Notes: generated by a model not told the origin, from the letters alone. Positions 42,191-54,884 are shown, counted from the stretch's first letter. The stretch is DNA of 64,000 bases from Neocallimastix lanati (nom. inval.) (GCA_016946835.1 JACVTC010000007.1:1501501-1565500); one strand, 5' to 3'. Program-made: numbers and translations.

Positions 42191-42449
42191 ATTTTTATAT
42201 ATTTAATAAACTTTAATTTAAACTAATTTAAATCTTAAATTTCTCTTAGTAACCAATGAAAATGAAAAGAAAAATACTTAGTAAATTTTACTTAAATACA
42301 GAAAAAGTACCTTCTTTTTTTTTTTTTTTTTTTAAAATATAAATCAAAATAAATTAATTATTTAATTATTTTATTATAATTATTTAATTTAAATTATTTA
42401 AATAACAGTATTCATTATTAGAGAAATACTAAATAACTATTAAAAAAAA
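42191..42449 (+). promoter_or_regulatory. promoter region of OYE gene 1
   Basis: These 259 bp before the ATG are identical to 48824-49082 upstream of the second OYE gene, including a 19-T run, while sequence further out has diverged. A T-run, a TATTTAATTATTTTATTA stretch and an A-run directly before the ATG are the visible features. I cannot name a factor-binding site. Confidence 0.6.
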
Positions 42450-43637
42450 ATGTACGATAATTCAAAACTTTTTGAAAAAGTAAAATTAAATAATGGTGTT
42501 GAAGTTCCATCAAGACTTGGTGTTCCACCAATGACTTTATTTTTACAAAATCCTGATGGTTCTGTTAATGATTATGAAAGACACTTTTTCCAATACAGAG
42601 GTGAAAATGTAGGTTTATATATTTTAGGTGCCGTTGCGGTAACTCAAGATGGTATTGCTTTTCCAGGTGGTCCAAGAGCTATTTGTGAAGCAGATTTAGC
42701 TGCTAATGAAGAAAGATGTAAACTTGTTAAGGAACAAGGTGCTTTAGCTATTAATCAACTTCATCATGGAGGTATTTTTGCTGTTAAAAAATATACAGGT
42801 CTAAATCCAATTGGTCCATCCGCTGATGTTGGTAATCAAGTATTAAAAGATAAAAATACCTATAAAGAAGATGAAAAGGTTTTAGAAATGACTGATGAAC
42901 AAATTAGAAATGTTATTAAGGGATTCGGTTTTGCTACAGAACTTTCTATTAAGGCAGGTTATGATGGTATTGAAATTCATGGGGCAAATAATTATCTTCT
43001 TCAACAATTTTATTCCGCCTATTACAATAGACGTACCGATGAATGGGGAGGTACACTTGAAAAAAGAATGAAATTCTGTCTTGATGTTCTTGATATTTGT
43101 ATTAAGGCAAGAGAAAAGATGAACAGACCTGATTTCATTATTGGTTATCGTTTATCACCAGAAGAACCATTTGAAAATGGTATTACTATGACAGAAACTT
43201 TACAACTTGTTAGAGAACTTCTTAAGAGACCAATTCAATATATTCACTGTTCACAAAAAAACTTTTTCCAAGAAACTAAAAGAGGTGAAGGTGCAGGTAT
43301 TCCAAGATTAAAGGTTCTTTATGATGAAATTAAGGGTAGATGTGCCTTAGTTGGTGTTGGTAGTTTACTTTCTGCTGAAAGTTTCAACAAAGCATTAAAT
43401 GCAGGATATTGTGATTTCTTCTGTTCTGGTGTTGGTTTTATTGTTAATAGACATTTAGGTAAATATTTAAAAGAAAATAAAGAAGATGAAATTAAGGATG
43501 AAATTGATCCAGATCATCCAGAACTATATGGTGTTGAAGGACCATTCTGGAAATTATGTGTAGAAGACGGTGATGATTCATGGCTACCAAAAATTAAAGG
43601 AAAGCACAATTCACCACCAAATGTTCAAAAACATTAA
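42450..43637 (+). CDS. Old Yellow Enzyme-family NADH:flavin oxidoreductase, copy 1
   Basis: 395-residue single-exon FMN-dependent ene-reductase of the OYE family; a single-domain TIM barrel without the Fe-S and FAD extension of 2,4-dienoyl-CoA reductases. Visible motifs: VPPMTLFLQN near the N-terminus (flavin-binding strand 1), QLHHGG at about 110-115, IEIHGANNYLLQQF with the His177/Asn180 substrate-binding pair, then the signature YNRRTDEWGGTLEKRMKF, and VGVGSLL and FCSGVGFIVNR for the FMN phosphate. There is no signal peptide, so it is cytosolic. It would reduce activated C=C bonds or other electrophiles with NAD(P)H; the true substrate is unknown. The sequence style resembles enzymes of anaerobic Firmicutes, so bacterial origin is plausible. 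It differs from copy 2 at 14 residues, all after residue 117. A retroelement sits about 300 bp upstream. Confidence 0.93.
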   Translation: MYDNSKLFEKVKLNNGVEVPSRLGVPPMTLFLQNPDGSVNDYERHFFQYRGENVGLYILGAVAVTQDGIAFPGGPRAICEADLAANEERCKLVKEQGALAINQLHHGGIFAVKKYTGLNPIGPSADVGNQVLKDKNTYKEDEKVLEMTDEQIRNVIKGFGFATELSIKAGYDGIEIHGANNYLLQQFYSAYYNRRTDEWGGTLEKRMKFCLDVLDICIKAREKMNRPDFIIGYRLSPEEPFENGITMTETLQLVRELLKRPIQYIHCSQKNFFQETKRGEGAGIPRLKVLYDEIKGRCALVGVGSLLSAESFNKALNAGYCDFFCSGVGFIVNRHLGKYLKENKEDEIKDEIDPDHPELYGVEGPFWKLCVEDGDDSWLPKIKGKHNSPPNVQKH

Positions 43638-43695
43638 AATAAATATTTAAATAAAATATTTTAATCTTTAATTTCATTGAAAGACATACAAAAAT

Positions 43696-43728
<33 letters not shown>

Positions 43729-45350
43729 GATAAAATAATAATTATAATATGGAAATTTTAAAAAATATTACCAATAGTTAATATTAAGATATTTTATAAA
43801 ATTAAAAGATAAATAAATAAAATTATAATTATATTGTAAATATAATTTAATAAAAAAAAATGCAAAAAAAAAAAAAAAAAGGAAAGAGTGAAAAATTAAA
43901 AATAATTCATTAACATAAAACTAGAAAGTAATACCCAGAGAATTTTCATAAATTCTCATATTTTATAGTGTTGAATCAACAAAAGAGTATTCAATCCATA
44001 TAATAAATATTGTTAATCTATCTAATACATAATACATAAAGATTTAAAAGTTTTATTCACAAAAATCTTGTTTTTTTTTTTAAAAAATAATAAATAAAAT
44101 AGTAATTTAAATATAATATATCAATAATTATACCTAAAATAATATTAAAATTATTAAATAGTAAATAGTAAATGATTATTAAAGTTTACCCATAGTTTGA
44201 TATAAATAAAATAAAGAAGATTCACTGATGAACCAAATTATTCTTTCAGAATAACTAGGTTTAAGGGGAGATGTTAAAATAGGTGAAATATTTGAAAAAT
44301 GAACTTCATATATATATTGAAAGTTATTGTAAAGAATTAAATATTTAAGCCACAATGTATAAAGGTATAAAAAAAACATACAATAGTATTAAAAATAAAA
44401 TTTATTAATAAACATTGGTATAATTAAAAAACCTAAATGCCGAACTCTAAATATTTATTAATAATAGTTGTGCTACTAAACGATACTATCATATAGAATG
44501 ACACTTTATAAAAAAAAAAAAAAACAGATTATACATAATTGAGGTATAAATATTTTAGTATTTTAATATTTTTATATTTATTTATATACTAGTTTATTGA
44601 TAAATTTTTTTATTTATTTTTAAAAATTAATAAATTATACATCAATTTATTATTTATTAATACATTGTATAATAAAAAATTAGAAAAAAAAAAAAAATAC
44701 CAAATATTTTTATTATATCAAAATAAAATATTTTAATTGGTATTTAAAATATTAGATATGTTCAATGTAAAATTGATTTTCGTAAAATGGTTATCAATTT
44801 TATAAATATAAATATTACTATAATATCACCTTTTTTAAAAAAAAAAAAAAAAAATGGAAAAAAGTAAAATTTTGGAATTAATAAAGTCTACTAAATAACA
44901 GAAAAAAAAAAAAAAAAAAAAAAATAGAATAAAATAAAATAAAATTTTGGAATTAATGAAATCAATTAAATGTTGAAAATAAAGTTTAATATTATTTTCT
45001 TATGATTAATTGTATTTTAAATATCGTAAATTTATGTATTAGAAATACGGTTTCACTACGTTCATATATTTTATGTAAAATGTGTATATATAATTGTATG
45101 TAATTTTAACATGATATAAAAGAAAGAATCTTATCATTATTTTAATAAAACAGAGTTTATTAAAAAAAATTTCATTTCATCTATATCTAAATAAATTACG
45201 AAAGATTAAGAGTCTCATTACAACTCTCATTATTATTTAGCCAAATATTATTTAGAAATAAATATTATATAATAAAATTACAAAATTAAATAACAAAAAA
45301 AAAAATTATAAATTAAATTTTAATTACATAAATTATATTTAGTCCAAAAA

Positions 45351-45481
<131 letters not shown>

Positions 45482-46095
45482 GTGAATTTTCAATATATTT
45501 GGGTTATTTTTAACAAATATTATTGAATTTATATAATATTGTTATTATATAAATTAAGGAGTGTTGTATTTCGTAACGTGACTTTTAAATAAAAATTTAA
45601 TCCATAATGGGTTAATTTTTTTTTTTTTTTTTTTTAATTTTAAACATCAAAAAAAAATTTCTCAATATTAATAATATTTAATTTTATTTATTGATTTATT
45701 TATTTATTTAATAATTTTCAATTTGGCGAAATGCACGATCCCAAAGTTAAATAATACTTTTCTTATTATTTTCATTATTTTTCAAATATTCTGAGTAATA
45801 AAATTTTAAAAGCACAGTAATAATTTTGATAAAACAAACAGTATTAAAATAAAATTTTATAATATTTGAAATACATTACTCCCGTTTTAGAATGTTATAA
45901 ATAAATATTTTTTATTTGTTATTATTTATTTAGATTTAAATATTATAAAAAAAAAAAAAAAGTTTTCAAATCATCTTTTTTGAATTTTAAATTATTTATT
46001 CATTTATTCATTTTCATCAATACGTCACCTGGCGAAATGCAACTTGACAAAATGTGTTAGAAAATTAGTATTTTTAGTTCATAAATTTAATTAAG

Positions 46096-46204
46096 ATTTT
46101 AATTAGTATTTTTATTTTATTACAACTATTATTATAATTTTAAATACTAGATTTTAATTAATATTTTTATTTTATTACAACTATTATTATAATTTTAAAT
46201 ATTA
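46096..46204. repeat. two tandem copies of a 55-bp unit
   Basis: Each copy begins ATTTTAATTA and continues through TTTTTATTTTATTACAACTA; they differ at two or three positions. Confidence 0.85.
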
Positions 46205-46477
46205 AATAGTTTATTATATATATATAGTTTATATAGTTAATGAATATAGTTTCAAAATTTTTTTTATTTGAAAAAGTCTCTCTTATATAATTAATACGAA
46301 AACATATATTTAATATATTGAAATATGTATGATCCGTCAAATATATTTTGCATATATAAATATCATTAAATTATGTATTATTAAAAAATAAAACTTTTGC
46401 TTCAAATAAATAAAGTTAGTAAATAAAAAAATTTTGAGTTTTTTTATCAAAATGCAACTCTTCCAGCTAGTACGATC

Positions 46478-46555
46478 TCTGCGGGTTAGGTTATATTGAC
46501 TTGCTTCAAAGGGGGCTGAAACCAAAAGCGGTACACATCGGAAATAAAAAAAAAA
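46478..46555 (+). mobile_element. short retroelement 3' end, family B
   Basis: GGGTTAGGTTATAT, then GGGGGCTGAAA and GTACACATCGGAAAT plus A-run. All three segments also occur in order in the 40432-40974 element, where they are further apart, so this copy has an internal deletion or is a variant. It lies immediately 3' of the unit 2 FLYWCH-type relic (which reads on the opposite strand). The 5' border is uncertain. Confidence 0.7.
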
Positions 46556-46569
46556 TTTTTTTTTTTTTT

Positions 46570-47102
46570 CATTTGACTATTACTCTGTCATTTATTACAA
46601 ATCAGAATTTTTATTATTTAAATTAATTAAACATTTAAACCATAATTCAAAAATATCATTTCTAGGTATCATCTTCCATTGTCAATAAACTTTATTAAAT
46701 CAGCAGGTAGTTGTTTATTTATATTTCATATTATTTGGGATATATATAAATTCTAATTCTTGTGAAACCTCTTTAAATATAAATTCAATTTTTATACCTA
46801 AAGGAATTGAACTTTTTCTAATTTCTTCTTTAATTTTACCTTTTGCAATTGATATAGATGCTTTAAATTCTTTTTCAAGATAATTATGTAAATTTTCATA
46901 TTTTAAAATTTCCTTATTATCTTTTAAATTAATGAAAGATTTGTAGTTATTTAAAGTTTTATACTCAGTACATCTATATACTTTGGAATTATCTTTTTTT
47001 TTTTTTTTTTTTTTTTTTAGATGAAAAATTAAATTTATGATAATTTGTTTTTTTTTTCATCGATTAGTTCCACTTATTTCCATATTTAAATTTTTCATCC
47101 AT
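46570..47102 (-). pseudogene. decayed FLYWCH-type zinc-finger gene, unit 2
   Basis: The minus strand from the ATG at 47102 begins MDEKFKYGNKWN and stops, frame-shifted relative to the unit 1 copy. After a Lys-rich run an open stretch reads SKVYRCTEYKTLNNYKSF, then ILKYENLHNYLEKEF, KASISIAKGKIKEEIRKSS, IEFIFKEVSQELEF, a stop, and later RNDIFELWFKCLINLNN. The second finger Cys and the second His have both become Tyr, while the first Cys (YRC), lost in unit 1, is kept. Each relic has therefore decayed independently since duplication. Confidence 0.72.
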
Positions 47103-48424
47103 TTATAATAAAATATATTAATTAAATATTTAAATAAATATATTTAATTATATATGTTTTATGCTTTAAAAATCTTGAAAAAAAAATTTTTTTTATTATT
47201 TGTTATTAATATTGTAAGTTATTTATTATTTATTTAATTTATTTATTATGAAATAAATTAATTTAAATATTAACAAATAATATAAAAAATTTTTTTTCTT
47301 TTTTTTAAAAAATATAAAATATATTTAAAAAACAAAATAAAAAAAAATAAAATAAAAAATAAAACAAAAAAAAATAAGTTTTAATTATATATATATATTA
47401 TAAAGTATTGCTAAGAAAATATTCTATTTTTTATATACTAGAAAAAAAATATTTATATAATTATTATTTTTATCTAATTATTTATTATTTATTTAATTAT
47501 TTTATTATTCATATTTAATTATTTATTTTTAATATTTAAATTTAATTATTTATTATATTAATAATTTAATATTTGTTATTCAGTCTTTTTTATTATGAAG
47601 TTATTATGAATATTAAGAAAATACTTTAAACATTTTATTTTCTAATAATTAACACAATTTTATTTATTTCTAAAAATGTTTATAATTTATTTATTTATTT
47701 ATTTATATATAATTGTATAATAAGAAATATTAAAAAATTTTTGGCTTCAAATTACAATAATATGAACGTCCTATTAGGAAAATGAAACTATCCGAAATGC
47801 ACCACAACCAGTTTCATCTAAGTTGAAATAGTCCTATGTAATTTATATTATTTCATTTTGTATAATCATAAATACATTGATCTACAAATATTATTAATGA
47901 TATATATTAATAACATTGTTGTACATTTGTGTATACATTACAATAATATTCTAAATTAGGATTTTAATGTAAGTTATAATAAACTTCTTTATTGTAAATT
48001 TAACAATTTAAAGTAATTAGCATATTAAACTTTATTTCTAACAGTATGCGTTTTAAAAACCTTGTTTTTATGCATTTTCTATCTAAAAAATTGAATATTT
48101 GATTAGTTAAAAAATTTTTTTCAAATATAACAATATTCCAAAATTTATAATGAAGTGGAAAAAAATGATAAAAATATTATAATAAATAGGAAATTATTGC
48201 GGAAAAAAAAGAAAATACTGCTACAATTAAATTGAATTATTAATGTAATGTTTATACCATATATATTTTTAGTTTTTAAAGGTTTTAATTAATAATGATA
48301 ATTAATTAATAATAAATAATAAAATATATATATATAATAAATAATATATAAATATTAATTAAAAAATTATTATTAAATAACAAACAAATAAATAAACAAA
48401 TAAATGAACAAATAAATGAACAAA

Positions 48425-48472
<48 letters not shown>

Positions 48473-48823
48473 ATGTAAATTGTATTAAAAATAATCTCTA
48501 TAGGATACATATAATATATGTAAAATAAATCATATTAAGGATTTAATGAATAATTATTCAAAAAATAATTAAAAAAGTAAATTTTTTATTCATAAAAAAA
48601 AAAAAAAAAAAAAAAAAAGGAAACAAAATAAAATAAAAATAAAAATGTTACTATTACTAATGACAATATATAAAAAAATTTGTTTTTATTAATAATTATT
48701 ATTAAAAGAAAAGGAAAAAAGTTTAAAATATTCTATAATTAAAGTATGATACATTGATCATAATTATTAAAATCTTCATTAAGTATTAGTAATAATCTTT
48801 TTTTTTTTTTAAAAAAAAAAATA
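47103..48823. other. AT-rich spacer within unit 2
   Basis: Corresponds to about 39690-42190 of unit 1 without the two retroelement insertions. It includes the CCGAAATGCACC motif at 47792, an AAAT-type tract at about 48380-48470 and poly(A) at about 48595-48618. No coding signal seen. Confidence 0.6.
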
Positions 48824-49082
48824 ATTTTTATATATTTAATAAACTTTAATTTAAACTAATTTAAATCTTAAATTTCTCTTAGTAACCAATGAAAATGAAA
48901 AGAAAAATACTTAGTAAATTTTACTTAAATACAGAAAAAGTACCTTCTTTTTTTTTTTTTTTTTTTAAAATATAAATCAAAATAAATTAATTATTTAATT
49001 ATTTTATTATAATTATTTAATTTAAATTATTTAAATAACAGTATTCATTATTAGAGAAATACTAAATAACTATTAAAAAAAA
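48824..49082 (+). promoter_or_regulatory. promoter region of OYE gene 2
   Basis: Base-for-base identical to 42191-42449 upstream of OYE gene 1. Identity stops at the A/T-rich edge at 48824. No individual element can be assigned. Confidence 0.6.
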
Positions 49083-50270
49083 ATGTACGATAATTCAAAA
49101 CTTTTTGAAAAAGTAAAATTAAATAATGGTGTTGAAGTTCCATCAAGACTTGGTGTTCCACCAATGACTTTATTTTTACAAAATCCTGATGGTTCTGTTA
49201 ATGATTATGAAAGACACTTTTTCCAATACAGAGGTGAAAATGTAGGTTTATATATTTTAGGTGCCGTTGCGGTAACTCAAGATGGTATTGCTTTTCCAGG
49301 TGGTCCAAGAGCTATTTGTGAAGCAGATTTAGCTGCTAATGAAGAAAGATGTAAACTTGTTAAGGAACAAGGTGCTTTAGCTATTAATCAACTTCATCAT
49401 GGAGGTATTTTTGCTGTTAAAAAATATACAGGTCAAAATCCAATTGGTCCATCCGCTGATGTTGGTAATCAAACATTAAAAGATAAAAATGTCTATGAAG
49501 AAGATGAAAAAGTTGTAGAAATGACTGATGAACAAATTAGAAATGTTATTAAGGGATTCGGTTTTGCTACAGAACTTTCTATTAAGGCAGGTTATGATGG
49601 TATTGAAATTCATGGGGCAAATAATTATCTTCTTCAACAATTTTATTCCGCCTATTACAATAGACGTACCGATGAATGGGGAGGTACACTTGAAAAAAGA
49701 ATGAAATTCTGTCTTGATGTTCTTGATATTTGTGTTAAGGCAAGAGAAAAGATGAACAGACCTGATTTCATTATTGGTTATCGTTTATCACCAGAAGAAC
49801 CATTTGAAAATGGTATTACCATGACAGAAACTTTACAACTTGTTAGAGAACTTCTTAAGAGACCAATTCAATATATTCACTGTTCACAAAAGAACTTTTT
49901 CCAAGAGACTAGAAGAGGTGAAGGTGCAGGTATTCCAAGATTAAAGGTTCTTTATGATGAAATTAAGGGTAGATGTGCCTTAGTTGGTGTTGGTAGTTTA
50001 CTTTCTGCTGAAAGTTTCAACAAAGCATTAAATACAGGATATTGTGATTTCTTCTGTTCTGGTATTGGTTTTATTGTTAATAGACATTTAGGTAAATATT
50101 TAAAAGAAAATAAAGAAGATGAAATTAAGGATGAAATTGATCCAGATCATCCAGAACTATATGGTGTTGAAGGACCATTCTGGAAGTTATGTATGGAACA
50201 AGGTGATGGTTCATGGTTACCAAAAATTAAAGGAAAGCACAATCCACCACCAAATGTTTACAAACATTAA
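49083..50270 (+). CDS. Old Yellow Enzyme-family NADH:flavin oxidoreductase, copy 2
   Basis: 395 residues, 381 identical to copy 1. All motifs are kept: QLHHGG, HGANNY (His177/Asn180), YNRRTDEWGGTLEKRMKF and SGIGFIVNR. The differences cluster at 118-151 (five changes) and in the last 40 residues (MEQGDGSW against VEDGDDSW; PPPNVYKH against SPPNVQKH). None touches the flavin or active-site motifs, so both copies should be active with the same chemistry. The first 352 coding bases match copy 1 exactly. Single exon, no targeting signal. Just after the stop the two loci diverge. It sits in unit 2 of the tandem duplication. Confidence 0.93.
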   Translation: MYDNSKLFEKVKLNNGVEVPSRLGVPPMTLFLQNPDGSVNDYERHFFQYRGENVGLYILGAVAVTQDGIAFPGGPRAICEADLAANEERCKLVKEQGALAINQLHHGGIFAVKKYTGQNPIGPSADVGNQTLKDKNVYEEDEKVVEMTDEQIRNVIKGFGFATELSIKAGYDGIEIHGANNYLLQQFYSAYYNRRTDEWGGTLEKRMKFCLDVLDICVKAREKMNRPDFIIGYRLSPEEPFENGITMTETLQLVRELLKRPIQYIHCSQKNFFQETRRGEGAGIPRLKVLYDEIKGRCALVGVGSLLSAESFNKALNTGYCDFFCSGIGFIVNRHLGKYLKENKEDEIKDEIDPDHPELYGVEGPFWKLCMEQGDGSWLPKIKGKHNPPPNVYKH

Positions 50271-50568
50271 AATAAATAAATAAAAAAAAAAAATCATTTT
50301 AATGTTTAATTTCATTTAAAGATATATATAAAAAAAAAGTATAATAATAATATTAATAGTAATAAAATTTTAAAAAATGAAAATATTAAAAAAATATTAC
50401 CAATAGTTAATATTAATTAAAATATTTTAGTATTTTAGGTAAATAAAATAAAATTTAATAATAATAGTTATTAAAAAAAAAAAATTACTAATAGTTAATA
50501 TTAATTAAAAATTTTTATGTAAATAAAATTTATAATTACATTGCAATTATAATTTAATAAAAAAAATG

Positions 50569-50601
<33 letters not shown>

Positions 50602-51472
50602 ACTATTGCAAATATAATTTAATAAAAAAAATGTAAAAAAAAAAAAAAAAAAGTAAGAAAAATGTAAAATATATAAAAAAAATAAAAAAATAAAGTTAAA
50701 AATGAGTAAAAAAAATTAAAAATAATTCATTAACATCAAACCAAAAAGTTAATTATTCAGAGCATTACTAAAAATTCTTTAGTTTTTATAGTGTTGAATC
50801 AACAAAAGGGTATTCAATTCATATAATAAATCTTGTTAATCTACCTCATCCATAAAGGATTTAAGTGTTTTTATTTCACAGAAATTTAGTTATATCCAGT
50901 TCTATTTTTTTAAATAATGAATTTGAGTAGTCGTTTAAAACACATTATAGCCATCCATAATTATATCTTAAATAAAACCTATATAATTATTAAATAGTAA
51001 ATAGTTTAATGGTAAAATAGTTAATAATTATTAAGGTTTTAGTCATACTTACTTTGGATAAGATTCACTGATGAACCAAATAATTCATTTCAAGAATAAT
51101 TAGGTTTTAAGGGGGCGAAACCGTGAAAATATTTAGAGAAATGAACTTTACCCCTATATATATTGGAAGGTATTGTAAAGGAAAAAATATTTAAGCCACA
51201 ATGTATAAAGGTATAAAAGCATTATTATAATTTACTGTATTAAAAATAAAAAAAAATAAAAAAAAAAATATTAATAAAAGTTAACATCATTTATAAAAAA
51301 AACTTAAAATTTCAAACTCCAAACTCTAAATATTTATTAATAATAAAATACATATTGAGTTTAATTGCTTTTCTTATATATAATATATTACTGAGTTACT
51401 CCTGACAAGATCAGGACCAATTTATATAGTAGAATTCTTGTGCTACTTAACTACTTTTAGAATGACACTTTT

Positions 51473-51509
<37 letters not shown>
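50271..51509. other. 3' flank of OYE gene 2
   Basis: Homologous to 43638-44520 in unit 1, with extra indels and a TA tract near 50579-50600. It ends in an A-run at about 51480-51509, where homology to unit 1 stops. No gene seen. Confidence 0.6.
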
Positions 51510-51511
<2 letters not shown>

Positions 51512-51686
51512 GAATTCTACTAATATAGTAAAGAAGGGCTTCCTTTACCTTTTCTTTTTCTATTACTTTAAATATTAAAGGGTTCATAGGAATTAAATTA
51601 TAATTTCACTAATATAGTAAAGAAGGGCTTCCTTTACCTTTTCTTTTTCTATTATATTTATTAAATAGTCAGAGGAATTAAATTGT
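51510..51686. repeat. two tandem copies of a unit of about 90 bp
   Basis: Each contains CTAATATAGTAAAGAAGGGC followed by TTCCTTTACCTTTTCTTTTT and ends near GGAATTAAATT. They differ by an indel near the end of the unit. They lie directly after the segmental duplication and before the (AAT)n tract. Confidence 0.9.
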
Positions 51687-51718
51687 GGTCATTTTAATTT
51701 AATTTTTTATTTAAATCC

Positions 51719-51950
<232 letters not shown>

Positions 51951-51964
51951 TCCCAATAATTCCC

Positions 51965-52008
<44 letters not shown>

Positions 52009-54447
52009 AAATAAAAAATAAAAAAATTAAAAATATAAAGTATTCTCAATTATATTTATTCTAATGGATGATCCATAGGCTTTACAGTAAGAAAAATGAT
52101 ATTTACTATATATATATATATTTTTTTTAAAAATTTCTTCTTCTTTTTTATATGGAATCCAATAATATTGTTATTCTTTTTGTAATTCTTTAGGAGATTA
52201 ATGAAATAAAAATGTAAGAAAAATATATTAAATTATGATAATTATAATAATTAATAATAATTATAAAAATTATAATTTTTTTTTTTTTATTTTGGTATTA
52301 TAACCCTTTTAACAAAATTTCCTCTTTCTATTCAAATAATTTTTTTTTTTTTATAAAAAAAAAAAATCATAATAACAGTGGTATTTTTTATGATGCTGGC
52401 TTAACAGAAATTGAAAAAATTCACAGAAAAAAAATTTTTTTATTATTTTCTTTTTTATAATATATATACATATATAGATAAAAAAAAATTAAAATGAATA
52501 AAGACTAAGAAAAAGAAATATAAAATATATATATATATATAATATTATATGTATAATTTATAAAAGGTCCCTTTTTAAAGATATTCATTTCATTTATCTA
52601 TTTTAAATGATGACAAAAAAAAAAAAAAAGAAGAGAAAATATCCAATATTAAAACCAATATTAAATGATGATAAATCTTTAAGTTCGATTATCTCTTTTT
52701 GGGAGAAGTTATATATTTTATTTATTTTATATATTCATTTTATAATTTAAATTTATTTAATTAAATACTAAATTTCATAAGTTCATATTATTAAACTAGT
52801 TAAAAAACGTTACTCGTTACTATTACAATGGCAAAGAATAAATAAAGAAAAAGTATTCCTTATATAATACCATTTAATTATAAACTATTTTAAAATGAAA
52901 AGAATTACTTATTCAGTTTAATATTATAAAAAGTAGTATAAATAATAAAATATTTATAATAATTATAATTATAAAATAAAATATATAAAATTAAATAAAA
53001 TAAACTAATTAAAATAAAATAAAACTTCATTAAATTTTATGTATTTATATAGAATTTATGATATTACATAAATCTATTTTATAATCACGTTATTTTATAT
53101 CAATTTATAAATCATATGATAATTAATCAAGTGATAATTTAATGCCTATTAATTTATTTTTATGTAATTATTAATAAAATAATTTATTAATAATTAAAGT
53201 TTTTATTTTTATTTTATATCAATGATAAATATCAATAAATGATACAGAAACAAATTTAAATAGGTGATATAGAATGAAACTTTAAATAATAATAAATTAA
53301 AATAAATATATTAAAGATATATAGATTATAAGTATAAAATTATTAAATAGTTAACTAGTAAAAAATTTATATTAATAAAATTATAAAAATAACTTGTAAA
53401 TGTAATTGTTTAGAAATGTTAAATACTTCAGTAAAAATTATTGTTTAGAAAGATTACTTTAATTTAGATAACAAATATAAATAGGAATATAAAATATTTA
53501 TTTAACGAAATGTTACTAATTGTCCAGTAAAATTAGATAATAATAAAAAGAATGTTTAAAGGTTACTAATTAGCCTGTAAAATTAGATAAGTTTAGTAGA
53601 GGTTTACTAATTACCTTAAGAATTAGTATTATAAGTTTTTATAATAAATAATTAATAACATAAAAGGTTATAAAATAAATTTATTTCTATTGAATGAATT
53701 TAATTATTTTCTTATAAATAATTTTATTTAGCATATTAGATAAAGATGGGAAACAAGATATATAGCATACTTTATCATAGGCAACCTCTTCTTTTTTTTA
53801 TTCATAACTTTTTTCTTTTTAAATAAATTAATATATAATAATTATAAAATATATATCAAATATTTTTTATTTTTTAATGTAATAAAGAATGTAAATGTAA
53901 TCACAATGAAATTACAATGTAATTAAAATTGCAAATCATTTAAATTTTAATTATTGAAAAAACTTTTAATTAAAATAAAGTTAATAAAACCGAAAAAGAA
54001 AGAATGAAGGTTACATCAAAATAATAATATTAAAAATAATAATAACAATATAAAAAAAATTTTTTTTTTTTATTAAATTAATTTTTTACGAATTCTAAGA
54101 AATTTATTGAAAGGTCATGAAAAAGAAAAAAAAAAAAAAATTAAAAAATAATTAAAAAAATATTAAAAAAAAAAAAAAAAAGGCAAAACCTCACAAACAG
54201 GACACCTTCCATAGATGTGTATTGCCTAAAACTATAAAAATTTTATATTTAAAACTAATTTATATAATAAATTATTTAAAATTTCATAGTATGAAAGAAT
54301 CAACGAAAGAATAATTAAAAAAAAAAAAAAAAAATTAATGCATTTTTAAATTTATATATATATCATCAATAAAATTATAAAGAGATATTTATTTTATATT
54401 AATTTAATAATTAATATATATATAAATGTGATAATATGATTTTTAGT

Positions 54448-54479
<32 letters not shown>

Positions 54480-54729
54480 AATACCTAAGTAAATATATAA
54501 ATAATATAACTTTTTTAAATTTAATTATTCATAATGAAGTATAGAAAAAATTTTGTAATTTGTTAGTAATGACGTATAAACTATCTTTATATATATAAAA
54601 ATTATGATTATATAATTCATAATTTACAATAATGATAATAAAGATATGATAAAAAAAAATGCATGAGATTTATAATAAAAACAAATTTTCTATTTTAACC
54701 AAACATAGAAATATTATTAGTAAAAAAAG

Positions 54730-54760
<31 letters not shown>

Positions 54761-54884
54761 ATTATGACTAAAATATGACTTTTTTACCTTATTTTATTTT
54801 ATATTAATTATTTGTTCTGTATATAAAAAAAAATTTGTTGGCCGCAACCGTTGAATTTATACAAAAATTATATAATAAATAATA
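51951..54884. other. AT-rich intergenic DNA
   Basis: No gene is supported. A 47-codon frame at 52607-52750 starts MMTKKKKKKRKYPILKP and ends in a hydrophobic stretch; it has no homology I recognise. A short patch near 52370-52440 could encode NNSGIFYDAGLTEIEKIH. Both are too weak to call. Confidence 0.5.

Larger units (their letters stand above)
37600..44525. repeat. segmental duplication, unit 1
   Basis: This unit matches 44560-51480 in the same order and orientation: a TTTATTATTTATTAATACATTG segment with ATTAGATATG near its start, a decayed FLYWCH-type gene, a CCGAAATGCACCACA segment, the OYE gene, then a TGTTGAATCAACAAAAG segment and TAGAATGACACTTT near the end. Outside the OYE genes the copies differ by many substitutions and indels. 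Unit 1 carries two retroelement insertions absent from the matching sites of unit 2. Borders are approximate to some tens of bases. Confidence 0.88.

Noticed and set aside
52607-52750. 47-codon frame MMTKKKKKKRKYPILKP...
   Set aside because: Lys run comes from poly(A) and the end from AT repeats; no homology or codon signal beyond about 20 residues.
53746-53820. Short frame MGNKIYSILYHRQPLL
   Set aside because: Too short, no splice partners, isolated.
54181-54230. Minus-strand patch that could encode YGRCPVCEVLP, a zinc-ribbon-like string
   Set aside because: Only about 15 codons, no continuing exon with credible splice sites on either side.
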